From: Tubulanus polymorphus
Taxonomy: Eukaryota > Nemertea > Palaeonemertea > Tubulaniformes > Tubulanidae
Length of the DNA: 64,000 bases
Direction: 5' to 3'
Assembly: GCF_964204645.1 (NCBI RefSeq)
Contig: NC_134032.1
Location: 8,302,275 to 8,366,274, forward strand
Both the position numbers and the translations under genes were made by a program. Below the pieces are notes generated by a model. It was given only the letters and a program-made list of their open reading frames with translations, ran no database searches and was not told the DNA's origin. How positions within the stretch are numbered: position 1 is the first letter of the stretch; every line of letters starts with the position of its first letter. Below, piece after piece: positions 43,701-55,226 of the stretch.

Positions 43701-45684
43701 CTCGGCGTTTCCGTGCCGCATTTGTAACCGCGTGTTCAGCGAGGCGGTCAAACTCGACAACCACATGGTCATGCACGAAGGCAAGTACAAGTGCGACGTT
43801 TGCTTCAAGAGCTTCACGAACATGAATACGCTGAAGCTGCACATTTGCTCGTCGTCGAAAACCGAGGACAAGTCGCTGGTGATCGACGCGGTCGTGACGC
43901 CGACGGCCGAGTTGCCGATCGTCAAATGCGACGGCGGTTACGCGTGCCGCCTGTGCGACAAACACTTCGCCACCGAGAGACTGCACGAGAAACACATGAC
44001 GGCGCACACTGAGAAACTGGTCTGTGACTTCTGCGACACGGCGTTCCAGCGAAGACTCGAGTTGAACTCGCACGTGGTCGTGTGTCGCGCGACCGGCGCA
44101 CTGAAGGAGACCGGACGCGTCAGCTGCGAAGTCTGCCCGCTCGTGTTCATCGACTTGGCCGAGTACAAACGCCATGTCGACGTGGCGCACACGCAGCCGT
44201 TCCGCTGCGACACGTGCGAACGCCACTTCCGCAGTTTGCTGCGCAAAATCGAGCATGAGCGCGTCTGCTTGAAAATGACGAACGACCAACTGGAGAACTT
44301 AGTCTGCCAGTCGTGCGGCAAAATATTCAAAGACGCGCAGAGCCTTGCGCGGCACATGATCGTGCATCAACGGCCGCAGCACCACTGCGATGACTGCGGC
44401 AAGGACTTCTACCGACGCGACTACTTCAACCAGCACACGTGTCGGCGCGCGGATGGCACCGTCGTGCAACTGCAGCGCGGCAAGTACGACGGCGCAGAGC
44501 AGAACACGACGCCGCACATTTGCCATTTGTGCGGCAATTCGTACATCAGCTATGGCAACTTGAACAAGCACTTGATACGGCACGGCGAAAAAACGGTCCC
44601 TTGTCCCGTCTGCGAGAAAATGTTCCACCTGGAATCCGCGATGAAGGAGCACCTGAAACACGTGCACTCGAACGACAAGTGCGCGCAGTGCCCGCACTGC
44701 GGCAAGATGATGAAGTCGAAGAACTCGCTCGGCGCGCACATCAAGCAATTCCACCGCGACAACGTCGTGTTGTATCCGTGTCAACACTGCGGCAAGGCGT
44801 TCCGACAGCGCGGCAACATGCTCAAACACATGCTCATGCACTCGTCGCACAAGACGTACGCCTGTCCGTACTGCGATAAATCGTTCAAGTACCCGGAACA
44901 GTTGCACAAGCACAAACTCGAACACGAACAAGGCCGACAGTTCAACTGCGCTGACTGCAATCGCTGGTTCGTCAAAGAGTACGAGTTGCGCAAGCACAAC
45001 GCCGTCTTTCACAGCGGCGTTATGTACACGTGCGAATTCTGCCCGACCGATTGTCGGCACATACACACGCTGAAACGGCACATCCGACGTCGGCATCCCG
45101 ATCGTTTGTACTTGCTGAACGACGCGTCGTACTTACGCAGTTTACAACGAATCGTCTCGGAAGGTGCCGTCGCGGCCGCGGCTGAAGACGATGATAACGA
45201 CGATGTCGAGAACATCGTCGCCAAGCAACCGAAACAGACGATTCAAACGATTCGCATTTTGCAGCCCGGTTCCGGCTCAGACCGCCTGCAAGAGATGGAA
45301 ATCGAGCTGACCGGCATCGACCAGCCGCCGCAGCAGCAGCACGTCGAACCTATGCAGGAGGTGACTATCGAAGAAATCCAAAACGACGCCGACCTTCAGC
45401 AGGTGCAGCGTTTGGTCGGCGAGGCGTCGGTGGCGCGCGAAGGCAACGAGGCGGCGCAGACGGTCAGCATCGAGTTCATGTCGCACGAGGCGGCCGAGGT
45501 TCTTCAGAGTTTGTCGACGACCAGCGGCGACGTGCAGACAGTCACGCTGGCCGATTTGACGCGTTTGACCGCTGGTCAAGAGGGCGCGACGCACATCATA
45601 CACCAGGACGGCGAGTCGCAGGAGTATATACTTGTACCGCTGATAAACGCCACCGATGAACAACACGCTATTACTACTGGTTGA
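34775..45684 (+). CDS. PRDM15: PR/SET-domain zinc-finger protein, PRDM15-like
   Basis: Eight coding exons: 34775-34808, 35495-35576, 36455-36617, 37321-37460, 39692-39795, 40549-40662, 41222-41442, 42043-45684. Phases agree, giving 1,499 aa. PRDM15 is a nuclear chromatin-linked transcription regulator. Residues 12-28 form the knuckle CDICGGDHYTEQCPEL that precedes the PR domain in PRDM10/15. The PR/SET domain spans about 39-172 with FGPLDAQ, DSSNEDQCNWMVLVR, GHDIYF and GEELRVWYAPHYAKKL; the RAR-S-LP-NLE start and YAKKL-KP end favour PRDM15 over PRDM10. One finger lies at about 263-285 and 22 more in the 3.6-kb last exon, 23 in all. Ahead of the main array are acidic stretches and a Q/E-rich heptad repeat (42883-43130). 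The tail is Q-rich and ends LVPLINATDEQH. KKEP and IKREP are sumoylation-type sites. AATAAA lies at 46352-46357. Confidence 0.93.
35580..36450. other. PRDM15 intron, C-rich tract
   Basis: A C/T-rich strand with ccccccccccc near 35798 and many cccc runs (35590-35950) lies in the intron between exons 2 and 3. I see no exon in it; open frames here are compositional. Confidence 0.4.
36720..36985. repeat. Degenerate AGTTAACTGACTCAAG tandem repeat
   Basis: Words such as agttaactgactcaag, ttgactgactcaagag and agttaaatgactcaaa recur irregularly every 40-60 bp in the intron after the exon ending at 36617. It is a simple decayed tandem repeat. Confidence 0.6.
37823..38256 (+). mobile_element. Non-autonomous hAT-like element with a BED-like finger ORF
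   Basis: The element starts CAGAGATGCTAG and ends CTAGCATCTCTG, a perfect 12-bp inverted end that fits the hAT CAGNGNTG rule. Inside, 37893-38123 reads an ORF with KFNWHWLECKDSNGDYLSNY, then CVVCKDQVKYGSGGKKDILRH and SARHKQ, a Cys2-His2 BED/TTF-like finger as found at the start of hAT transposases and their host relatives. The ORF stops at 38121-38123 and no catalytic domain follows. The 8-bp flanks (gtgacaag, gacaacac) are not a clean target duplication. It sits in a PRDM15 intron. Confidence 0.7.
38257..39691. other. PRDM15 intron, nothing clear
   Basis: AT-rich intron with no exon I can support. Open frames at 38858-39079 and 39173-39445 lack family similarity and splice context. Confidence 0.45.
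40640..41110 (+). repeat. Roughly 90-bp tandem repeat containing an exon end and donor
   Basis: The end of the PRDM15 exon (cagcagcagcatacag|gtaaataatatcaccct) is repeated in diverged form: GTAAAT-like words at 40663, 40859, about 40949 and 41036, each preceded by cacagc..ca.catac/gcatgc and followed by atcaccctctcctctc. Intervals are about 196, 90 and 87 bp. The donor is kept in two copies (gg|gtaaat, ac|gtaaat) and lost in one (gataaat). Confidence 0.8.
41711..41781. repeat. Near-perfect palindrome, 34-bp arms
   Basis: aaattttatcgtaatcatct continues through agtgtcatgattag, then a 3-bp loop (tga), then the mirror strand to ataaaattt. A single mismatch exists. It would form a stable hairpin in the intron before the last PRDM15 exon. 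Confidence 0.85.
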
Positions 45685-47775
45685 TCGATCAGTTGATATA
45701 CTAACTTATGTGCCAATAGATCGAGATATTGGTTAATTGATTTATGAATTTGCAGTATCAGTCAATAAGTTTGCTATGATTAATAAGGTTGATATTTGTT
45801 AATTGATTTAGAAATAGGTCGATATAGGTTAGGCTACTGGATTTATATTTTGATTAATTTACTAATAGATTGATAGTGGTGGATAAATTTGCAAATATAT
45901 TAATATTGCTTAATCAATTTGCAAATAGAATGAATGATTAAATTTGTTAATGCAACTGAAAAAAATGTACATTTTTAACATCAAATTTATCAATTTTGAA
46001 TTATTGAGTAATGGAAATTGATTGATTAAAATTGAATTAGTTACTGTGTATAATTAATTGATTGCCATTCATTTACTCACTATTTTTATAATTTATATTA
46101 ATTCGTTTACGGTGTCTTGGGTTAGATAGTAATTGTCATTGTATTTGATATATTTTTTGTATGGCGTGGTGAAATTGACTCCAGAGTAAAAGAAATTGGA
46201 ATGAACTCCAAGTAGACTCCGTCCATAGCGGCACTGTTCTAATCAGTGATAATCAGTTCAAACCGGTAGAATGATAAAAAGATTATCTGTCCCTACTGTT
46301 TGTCAAAGTGAAACAAGTCTGAAAATTTATAGGCCTACCTTTGTTTAGAGGAATAAAAGCGAATTTTATTCATGAAAAAAGTAAAATCCAAAGACAACGT
46401 TTCAGACTCCTAGTGACCATCGTCAGGTGTGCGCCGTTTGACCTTTGAAATTTTGCATATACAGTAAAAGGCCTTTGATAATGCCTCCGTTAGGACCAAT
46501 GAAAAACAAGGCATTTTCATTCAATATGAGTTAGATTTGGCAAATTTGTTCTCTGAATAATGTTGGTATTAAATGAGCAGTGGTATTAAAAAGGATAGCG
46601 TTATGATGGACTTTGACTGTAGCGATGTTTTCGCCTATCTATACATCTATACCGGTATTGTCCTAGCGCTATGGACAGCATCTCCTGTGATTCAAACTCT
46701 GTATATTCGGACATATCTCAGCAAGGGTGGATAAAGGACAGAGTGTAAGAAAAGCCCTTCTTAGTCCTAAATCCTCTTTGGGAGGGCCACCAGAAGTCCA
46801 CACTAATTTTCGTGCTTAATTACAGTCCTCGCATTACCAAATCTGCCCTTTTCAAAAAGTGCAAATTCGCTTGTCCATCCCTTCAAAGAGTCCTAGATCC
46901 GCCCTTGCGCAGCTGTGTGGAACTGGACCTTAGAGGGCTAGATTTCATTTTGACTCAATTAAATTCCTTTCAATGTTTTAACCCTGGGGTAAATTTTGAT
47001 CCAGAATTGTGGAACTGACGATTTTTTTTTTGTTTCAATAAAAACGTGTCTTTGTTTTATGAGATTTTTTTTCAAGAGTAGTGTGTTCTTGCGTAATGAA
47101 AATACATGTTGATGTAGAACTTAAAAGGTTTCCAGTAAAAAAAAAAGAATTGTATTTTAAAAACTTGTATATTCCCAAGTTTTCCTTCTTTCGTTTTTAC
47201 ATGCTGAAACGAAATATGCCAGAGAATTGTGAATATATTTATTTGATTCATTGAATAAAGATCTGACACTGCATTTTTTCACCTAAAGATTTGTCAGTTT
47301 TTTTTGTTTTCATTTCTTCGGTTATCGCCACCCGCCTGGGTGTTTTTTTTTGCCACTTCGGGATCAACCTGGGTTGACCTTTATAGACCTATGTGTAGAA
47401 TGGTTCTGAGAGTGACCCCAGTGAAGTTCATAACTTGTTCCTTATTCCGTTACTTATTGAGAATTCATCTCCCAATAAGGAACAAGTAACAAGTTACTTT
47501 TTCCTTATTGGGAGATGAATTCTGTTGAATTTTTTTTTTTGTATTTGTACAACAATGAACGGTTTCCGCTGCTGCAATACCTGTTTTATACAATGATTCA
47601 CATCGTTATTCTCTTTATCTCTAGTAGTTTGAATTTACTGTGTTGTTTTTCTGAAATTGCTTTATCGTTCACGATTCGATATCGTTGTTTTAAAAGACTA
47701 TATGTTACAATACACGAATTTATACCCTTTCGATCGGATCGCAACAGGGCGGCGGCCTTCGAAGAGTTGCACACA
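45685..47775. other. PRDM15 3' UTR and intergenic sequence
   Basis: The 3' UTR is AT-rich with many ttgattaattt/gatatt words. AATAAA signals lie at 46352-46357 and 47037-47042. A foldback fragment related to 15168-15277 is near 46910-47015. At 47407-47520 a piece of the AACAAGTAAC palindrome family occurs, inverted relative to 52780-52895. No further gene is seen. Confidence 0.5.
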
Positions 47776-47852
47776 ATCAGCCGACAGGGTTTGAACCGAT
47801 AGCGAATACAACAGCATCACGCCTTTTCCAACTGAGCTACTGAGGCCGCTGT
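47776..47852 (-). repeat. tRNA-derived SINE-like or tRNA pseudogene
   Basis: The minus strand shows an A box (TAGCTCAGTTGG, plus 47828-47839) and B box (GGTTTCAAACCC-like GGTTCAAACCC, plus 47787-47797) at tRNA spacing. D and T stems pair poorly and the acceptor ends do not pair, so it is not a working tRNA. It is probably a SINE head or a pseudogene. Confidence 0.5.
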
Positions 47853-47967
47853 TCGGGCAGGGTTGAGAAATCCATGTGGTGAAAAACGAACTAGATTTTT
47901 TGCCGGAATAATATGAATAACTATTAAACTAACACAATTAATAAATTACTGCCAAAGCTTGATCACG

Positions 47968-47973
47968 TTTATT
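47968..47973 (-). terminator. Poly(A) signal for the 48009-50147 gene
   Basis: TTTATT on the plus strand reads AATAAA on the minus strand, 36 bp after the stop codon. This is an ordinary position for a short 3' UTR. Confidence 0.65.
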
Positions 47974-48008
47974 TCTCCATAGATCAGAATTGTTTTAAAT
48001 TCGTATAT

Positions 48009-50147
48009 TTAAGGTTTTAATTTCGAAAGCTCGTTGAGTGGTGCCATCAAGTCAGCGATCTTAGAAATATCTTCGGCCTGAAAGACACGATTATGATACG
48101 ATGTAATGGAAGTCATTCCTATGGTAAATACTGCAAGGTTGCTTCAAAGGGGGACAACAAATCATAATACGATATCAAACTTAACCAAAATATGCAACGC
48201 CATCCTCGCTTGCCGGGGTTTTACTGCCTCCCGTCGAAGCTCACGCCAACACTAACTGGTCCTGGTCGGAGTACCTTCATTGGTCTAATTACACCGGCCT
48301 AGATTTGTAGCTGATCGGCGGGAGGCAATCAAACACCAAGTGACGCATACGACGACAAAACGCATAGATGCAGTTCCACTGGGAGTTGAAATTTGACCGC
48401 CTTGTTATTACGTTATTACAACCAACGCGGATAGATGGCGCATGGGAATAAATTTCTGGCATCATCGATGACACAACAGCGATAAACGATGTGAATTGAT
48501 TGAAACATTTAGCGATGATCAACGAAATAAACATGAAAATACTTACGCTTGACTTGGACATATCGATAGCCGGGTTAGGACATACACCAGGTATCGGGTG
48601 CGTACCAGCCACGGTATCTACTTTCAATGTCAAATCTACCACGCCTGGAATATAGTGTAAATATGTTCAAAGTGCCCTTTTCTGTTGTTGGTTCGGTTGG
48701 AAATCACCCCGAGATAAGATGCCGTTCTTGACTTACCCATGAAAAAGTTCTTAGCTGTAATTGTCTTCAGTTGACAAGTTTGAGCATCGAACGCCATGTC
48801 TCCGAGTATGAATGTGTGGTAGGTGATGACGCCGTTAGTTGTCGTGTTTTTAGACATATCACCTGCCAATTGTTGTTAATTATGCGTGATAAATACCAAA
48901 AAGTATCAGATAAGTGATAGTAAACTGTGATAGTGGGTGATAGTGCAGAGTTGAGAATCAGGGAACTCGCTAGCTTTTTTCCAATAGTTTCATTAGGGTT
49001 AGAAATCACTGCTGTGAGTGGTTTAGCTGGTTGACCAATGCCGAGCTTAAGTCTGAATACTAAAATTGCGTCTGAATACTAAAATTGCGTCTAAATAATG
49101 GCGTGAATCAGAATTATATCAATAAACTTACGATGAAGACATCTGTTCTTGATACCATGTTCAAAATAGTCATCTAATACTTTGAAGAGTGATGGGGATA
49201 GTAGTCCGTTCAAACATTTTCTGTTGCCTCCCGGGATAATCTGTAAATGCTAAAAAAGGGTCGCAAGCGGTCAGTACTTATTATGCGTATTGTCAAATCA
49301 GGCGCATATCCGATAGATTGTTTCCCAAGAAAAATCCATTGAATAAATGTTTGATTTCACAAAATGCCCAAACGACTGGACAGCTGTTTGGAGCCGCGGC
49401 CGAAGATAAAGAGAAGTTTTTAAACTCTTATTGCAAAAATCACGACAATGCATACGTTTTTCAATAGTTTAATATAGGAATCAAATGCGAATGTTGTGTT
49501 AATTCCTGTCTCAAAGTCAGCGTTCCAAACGTTTGTATGCAATCGTTTATTCGGTAGGTCCAGGTCAAAACTGCAAACATAAAAAGAGAATAATATAGTA
49601 TATTAATTGTCGAATCTGTAATACGGATACTGTTAGCGGTCCGTAACGATAGAATAAAATGATGCGTTTTAAATATCCATTTTGATGGATATTAAATTAA
49701 CATAATTTGTTTTTAATCCCAACGTAACACATTCAAGGCCTACAACTCAGATTGAAGCTGTCGCAAATACGTGGCTTTCTTCATATAAGGCCTCAATAAG
49801 CCAACATAGAATTCTTTTTTACAAATACGCACAGAACACAGAAACGCGGAATCATTTGATCTCGTAAACATTGTTTCCCGAAACCATGTTTATCGTACAC
49901 TATACATATGGAAACGCTCGGAAACATGAATCTGTTTCCTTCCCGTTCGTTTGGCTTAAGAAAGACATGCTTACAATCCGTTAATCCTGAATTGTTTGAT
50001 CTCGGGAAGTCTTCTAGCCAGGATACTCGTCGTTTTCATGTCGAACTCCCCGGATATCTTCAAGGGAAAGCAGCCGCACTCGTTGTTTGCTGGTGCCGCG
50101 GATATCAAACCGACCAGAAAACTAAAAAGCATAATCATCACCGCCAT
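48009..50147 (-). CDS. Secreted protein, possibly ependymin-related
   Basis: Six exons on the minus strand: 49975-50147, 49456-49570, 49132-49249 (or -49240), 48737-48862, 48547-48644, 48009-48077. All phases agree, giving 232 or 229 aa. The protein opens with a clear signal peptide (MAVMIMLFSFLVGLISAAPA, cut near A18-A20) and has six cysteines (CGCF, RKCLNG, NRCLH, QTCQL, GVCPN) and two N-glycosylation sites (NTT at about 86 and 140). The size, secretion, cysteine layout and a late L.VDTVAGTHPIPGVC segment recall ependymin-related proteins of marine invertebrates, but identity is low and only a profile search can settle it. Exon 3 has two acceptors 9 bp apart (TAG and CAG), adding or dropping three residues. 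TATATAAA at 50223-50230 and AATAAA at 47968 bracket the gene. Confidence 0.75.
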
Positions 50148-50222
50148 ACTGAGGTATTCGAACGATCAGCAGAATTGTATATATCTTGACACCGAAACTA
50201 ATCGTAACAGGACACACGCTGT

Positions 50223-50230
50223 TTTATATA
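50223..50230 (-). promoter_or_regulatory. TATA box of the secreted-protein gene
   Basis: TATATAAA on the minus strand lies about 75 bp upstream of the ATG at 50147. Transcription would start near 50195, leaving a 5' UTR of about 50 nt. Confidence 0.6.
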
Positions 50231-51815
50231 GTAACTGTGTAATCATATCATTCTGGTTAAACATAGCGCAGACAAACAACAGTTTGTTCAGTTGCATAAT
50301 TTCGCATCACAAGCTGTTTTTTAATCAACATCGATTATATACGAACCAATCGACGGAGATATTTGAGATGCGCGTGGGCAAAACAATGGTGTCAACGTAC
50401 TTTAGGTCGTTAGATCGAATCGTATCCGGTGTTTTTCGCTGTGTTTAGGGGGAATGACCTCAAATTTCAGTTTGTTAGGAACTGAAGATGTGTATATTAT
50501 TTCTTTCGTTAAATGACTTATTTCATCTGTGGTCTCCTGCAAAAAGAGTTAAGACCAGATATTCGATATACAAGAGAATAGAAATTATAAGAGAGATGAA
50601 AAAAGATATATACATTCATCCACGAAGTCACTTATTTGCGGCGTATTACTACATCACTTGGTGTAAACGCGTCGCTGTGCTGAGAGGTGCGAAAACAGCA
50701 AAATCGTTTCCAATCGAACATGAAATCATGGAATGATGTGGCAGAGCACTGATTCATTTCTTGAGGATTGACAAATTCGATGTTCACATTTTTGAATGTT
50801 TGGGGCTACAAGAACCAAGACTAAAAACGGTATCATTACCATAATAAGCTTTGTCTATTATCTATGAGAAATACACGGTCCGACCGATTAGTTTGGAATT
50901 GATTGGAGCGCATTTAATTTTGGTCAGATATCGAGGCCTACACCCACCTCACATATCAATAACTGTAACCTTCCCAAAACTAAGCCGCCAGATAACGCTG
51001 CTCAATGGGAAGTATTACTGCTAAACTTGTCAAATCAGGTCTATAATGTTTATGATTCCATCCGGTAGTATGTAAATAGTATGTTCTGTAAATAACGCTT
51101 GTTATGTCTTAAAATACGTTTTCATTTACCTCCTAAATGAATACTGTTTTTTTCTCCTCCATATACCATAGAAGTGGTTGGAGTGTAATGAATATTCGTA
51201 TTCGTGTTAAAAGTATTGAGAGCAATCTGATCGAATATGTATTAAAACATGTGTGTAACTGAAGCTTTTATGCGTACATATTGTTATTGACTGCATGTTG
51301 TTTTTGTAGAACGATTTTATCTTTTATACGATATATAATCTGTATCCTAAATGTACATTTGTTGTTTGTGATGAAAGTGAAGTTTAAGTCTAGACTTCGG
51401 TCTGTCGAATATCTGGTCTTAACTCGCTGAACGGCGTAAGCCAACCTCGACGTTAAAACACGATTGCATAACTATTTCTGCTAAAGTGAGCGTTTTAGTG
51501 AGCGTTTAACCTGAACCTTTAGCTACGTCACTAAGTTGCATTAATTTATATACAGCTATGTGAATACATTACAAGGCGATGTCTGATTCGTTTCTTGTAA
51601 CTTATTCGCTAGATGGCGCGAGTATACTATTGTAGTTGAAGATTATGTTTGTCTCGGAGTAAAATTTAATTGGAATGGTAACTTTGCTAAGGCAAACAAC
51701 TATCTTTACGATAAAGCTATGGGAGCTATGTTTTCGATCGTTCAAAAAGGCAGACGTTTGAAATTGCCCATAGATGTCGTGTTTAAATTATTTGATATGT
51801 GTGTTGCTCTATACG
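50231..51815. other. Intergenic, nothing recognised
   Basis: Mixed AT-rich sequence. An open frame at 49996-50448 (+) is the antisense shadow of the signal-peptide exon and flank. I see no gene. Confidence 0.5.
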
Positions 51816-51817
51816 GA

Positions 51818-52188
51818 AGCGATAAGGGGCCTCGAGATGTCGCGTTCCAACTCGACAAGTCGCCATATTTATGTCGACATATTGCGATATATCGCGTCAA
51901 GTCGACATGAATATGTTCACATAGCGTGACGTTTTCACGACAAATTTCGCTTTTTCGCCCATTTTCCACGGGACGAGTCGTCATTTGAAGACATGTCGAA
52001 ATGTAAGATGAGGACACCAGCGATATGACGACTGAGTTTGAAGTCGTCATGAATATGTCGACTTGTCGCGAGGAAAGTGGTCGAGAGAACGAAATATGTC
52101 GTCAAAACGTCAACGCGATATGTCGACATGAATATGGCGACTTGTCGAGTTGGAACGCGACAACTCGAGGCCCTTTATCGCTTCCGTA
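51818..52188. repeat. Foldback element with long GTCGACAT-rich arms
   Basis: The left arm (gaagcgataaggggcctcga onward, including ttccaactcgacaagtcg) is mirrored at 52118-52188 (cgacttgtcgagttggaa, cctttatcgcttcc). The interior repeats gtcgacat/atgtcgac. Arms are about 70 bp. Open frames here are by-products. Confidence 0.75.
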
Positions 52189-52394
52189 CGTAACCGCTCT
52201 CGCGGTCGACACACGTGGTAACGCAATCGTGTTTACTACGTCTGGATTGGCTCGCGCCATCACCTGGCGATTTGTTGTCAAGGTCGAGGTCGAGTTTGTT
52301 TATCAGCAGAGTAGACATCGTTACGTAAAATATCTGGACTACGGCAAAGTGTATACCAGTGCCACCTGGCGAATAAGTACAGCGAGAAAATCTG

Positions 52395-52870
52395 ACTTGT
52401 TCCTTATTGGGAGATGAATTCTGAATAAGTAACGAAAATTGACCCGGTAAAGACGAAAATCTGAATAAGAAACAAGGAACAAGTTACTTGTTCCTTATTG
52501 GGACATGAATTCTCAATAAGTAACGAAAATTGAACAGGTTCCTTATTGGGAGATGAATTCTCATTAAGTAACGACAATTGAACCGGTAAAGACGAAAATC
52601 TGAATAAGGAACAAGTAACAAGTTACTTGTTCCTTATTGGGAGGTGAATTCTCAATAAGTAACGAAAATTGAACCGGTAAAGACGAAAATCTGAATAAGG
52701 AACAAGTAACAAGTTACTTGTTCCTTATTGGGAGATGAATTCTCAATAAGTAACAAGATAAATCTGAATAAGGAACAAGTAACATGTTACAATGTTCCTT
52801 ATTGGGAGATGAATTCTCAATAAGTAACGGAATAAGGAATAAGGAACTAGTAATGAACTTCACTGGGGTC
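52395..52870. repeat. Tandem palindromic repeat, AACAAGTAAC family
   Basis: Four to five units of about 90 bp contain ttccttattgggagatgaat, tctcaataagtaacgaaaat, tgaaccggtaaagacgaaaa and gaataaggaacaagtaac. The joint between units is a palindrome: ataaggaacaagtaac, aa, gttacttgttccttat. A single inverted copy with shared flanks (gtgaagttcat...) is at 47407-47520, so the secreted-protein gene lies between inverted copies. Confidence 0.85.
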
Positions 52871-54001
52871 TCAGAGTGACATTCTGGTGACGCTCTTGGT
52901 AATTGTAACCACTGGATATACACACCTATATTGTCATTAGGAGGGTAATGGGGTTGGAATTAATATGGAAGAAATTTCGTCCATTAGTCCATTAGCCGTT
53001 TGGAAATACTGGGAGAAGAAAATGAGCAAAATTTCAGTGAATTTCGCCATTCTACTTATCGAGAATTGTCCCTGAAACGAATCGAAATTCCAGTATTTTA
53101 TTCCAATTTAAAACAAGATTTGTGCAACCGAGTCCTAGGTGCCCTAAAATACCAGAGTATCTCCAGGAAGCAAACTAATTTCAAAATTCGATAAAAGGTA
53201 ACTTCCGGGAAGAAAATTTGTTCGGAATCCATCTCTTGGAAGTTTAATTCCGTTACGCCTGAAATAGAAAGCAATAAAAGATTTTAAAATTTTTTTTTGG
53301 AAGCTTGGCCGATCGCATTGGGTGTTGTCGTTCATAAGAGGTCCGTAGCGTAATATTCTCATTATTATTATCATTTTTTGTATCTTTTCATAAAAATAGT
53401 CCCTATCCTGCAGTTTGTCCTACATTTAAAATGATTCTATTCGTCAGAAAGTGGCAGCGTCAATCCGCGTAGTGTAATGGACAAAGTTCCAGACGTTTCC
53501 AATTATTTCTAACATTAATATGAACGAACGTAATCCATGAATTTGAAAATATATTTTCAACCGACACACATTATGCAGTTATCATTTAGTCAGAAGTTAT
53601 AAACTTGAATTATATATTTTTCATACAAATCATACGAAAGTATCGGACCGATGTAAGAAATGAAACCTAATCATGTTGCGACATGTCATTGTGTCAGATT
53701 ATTATTACCCTGTACCACACGGCACCAATCCCTTTTACATTCATACACTGACGGCTTTTCGCTGACCCATCTTCTACACAACACCGTGAATTCAGACACC
53801 TTGCGAAATGCGGACACGTATATGAAGCCACATATTCAGAGATAAGAACAGAACGCATGACTTGGCCGCACTATAGCTCAGTCTACTACCAACCACGACA
53901 ACCTGTGGACATGCGGCACCTGTTCGACATCCATTGTTCCTCCAACATCATGAAATTCGACTCAGCAAAATAACTTCGACGCTAAACGTAAGTAATTTTT
54001 A
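52871..54001. other. Intergenic with a possible tRNA-like fragment
   Basis: At 53864-53945 the words tatagctcagtctac (A-box-like) and gttcgacatcc (weak B-box-like) suggest a decayed tRNA or SINE. The rest is AT-rich without genes. Confidence 0.35.
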
Positions 54002-55226
54002 GCCCACTTGGGACTTTAGTCGGGCTATTGCGTTCACTTTTCATCCGTCGTCCGTCCGTCATTCCGTAGACGGAATCCAGTTATTTTGGGAAGTTTTGAA
54101 GACGCTTCGAGGTAATGTCTTGATATTTGGTTTGTACGTGTATCTACCCTAGACACATCTTTAGCTCAAAAACTGGCCCTGAGTGATTCAAGATGGCCGA
54201 CTGGCAGCGATTGTTGTTCGCCAAAATCGGCACTTTTTACACATTTTCGAAGTTTTCGAGGGAAATTTTGAAGACACTTTTATCAATTACCTTGATCGTT
54301 CGAATATATTTGTATCCCAAGGGCCCATCAGCATGAGAAAAATTGGGTCGATCTGTCTCAAGATGGCTGTCCTGTGACCTTTTTTTACCCAAAAATGTCA
54401 ATTTTGGCCTGAATTCTGAGCCCTGTAGCTTCCTAATGGTTCGCCATTTTTCATTCGAATTTGTGATGGGTAGGAAAGGGATATTTTATACCCGAGATTT
54501 GGTATATGTGATCACGCAATTATGACGCAATCCTGGCAGCCATCTTGGTGTCATCAGTACTCATTCATAGGTGAAAAAAATTTTTTCCACATTATATTGA
54601 TACTTAAGCATATTTTTTACCACAATCAATTGGAAAGTTGTAGCATGACATGGTCTATAATCGCGGTGACTTTCAAGGTCATTGGTTTTTGTATGTGGCC
54701 ACCAGGGGGTGTTGAACAATGCAATAACTTAGTATTTCTATATTTTTTTCGTACCTATGACTATTTTGTTACCACAATCAATTGGAAAGTTGTAGCTCAT
54801 GACATGATCTATGAATGTGGTGAGTTTCGATGACATTAGTTATTCTATATGGTCACTAGGGGGCATTGAATAGTAGAATAACTTAGTATTTCCTTATTAT
54901 ATTGGGACCTAGGCGTATTTTGTTACCATGATCAATTGCAAAGTTGTAGCTCAGTACATGTTCTATGATTATGGTGAGTTCCAAGGACATTGGCCTTCGC
55001 ATATGGTCACCAAGGGGCTTGAATAGTAGAATAACTTAGTATTTCCATATTGCATTGGTAACTAGGCATATTTTGTTATCACAATTACAAAATTGTAGCT
55101 GCTGACATGTTCTATGATTGTGGTGAGTTTCAAGGTCATTGAATTTTTCAAGGTCATTGGATGGGGGGGCGTTAAATATTGAAATAGTTAGATTGTTGAG
55201 CATCTGAAACCACTTCCCAAGTGGAC
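54002..55226 (-). mobile_element. Non-autonomous DNA element, copy 2 (inverted)
   Basis: The reverse complement of 30931-32155 in layout: gcccacttgggactttagt at 54002, caagatggccgactggc near 54190, then four units with ggtcaccagggggc-type words and gttgtagct, ending ttcccaagtggac at 55226. The terminal hexamer has one change (gtggac for gtgggc). There is no transposase ORF; frames at 54183-54833 are repeat sequence. Confidence 0.75.

Noticed and set aside
43102-44289. 395-codon open frame antisense to the PRDM15 finger exon
   Set aside because: It is the shadow of biased codons in the finger-coding strand; the sense frame has clear repeated fingers. The same applies to the 265-codon antisense frame at 44299-45096.
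53864-53945. Possible tRNA gene
   Set aside because: A- and B-box-like words are present, but the stems do not pair and the B box is imperfect.
54183-54833. Open frames in the right-hand element
   Set aside because: They fall in non-coding repeat units shared with 30931-32155 and are not conserved as frames between the copies.
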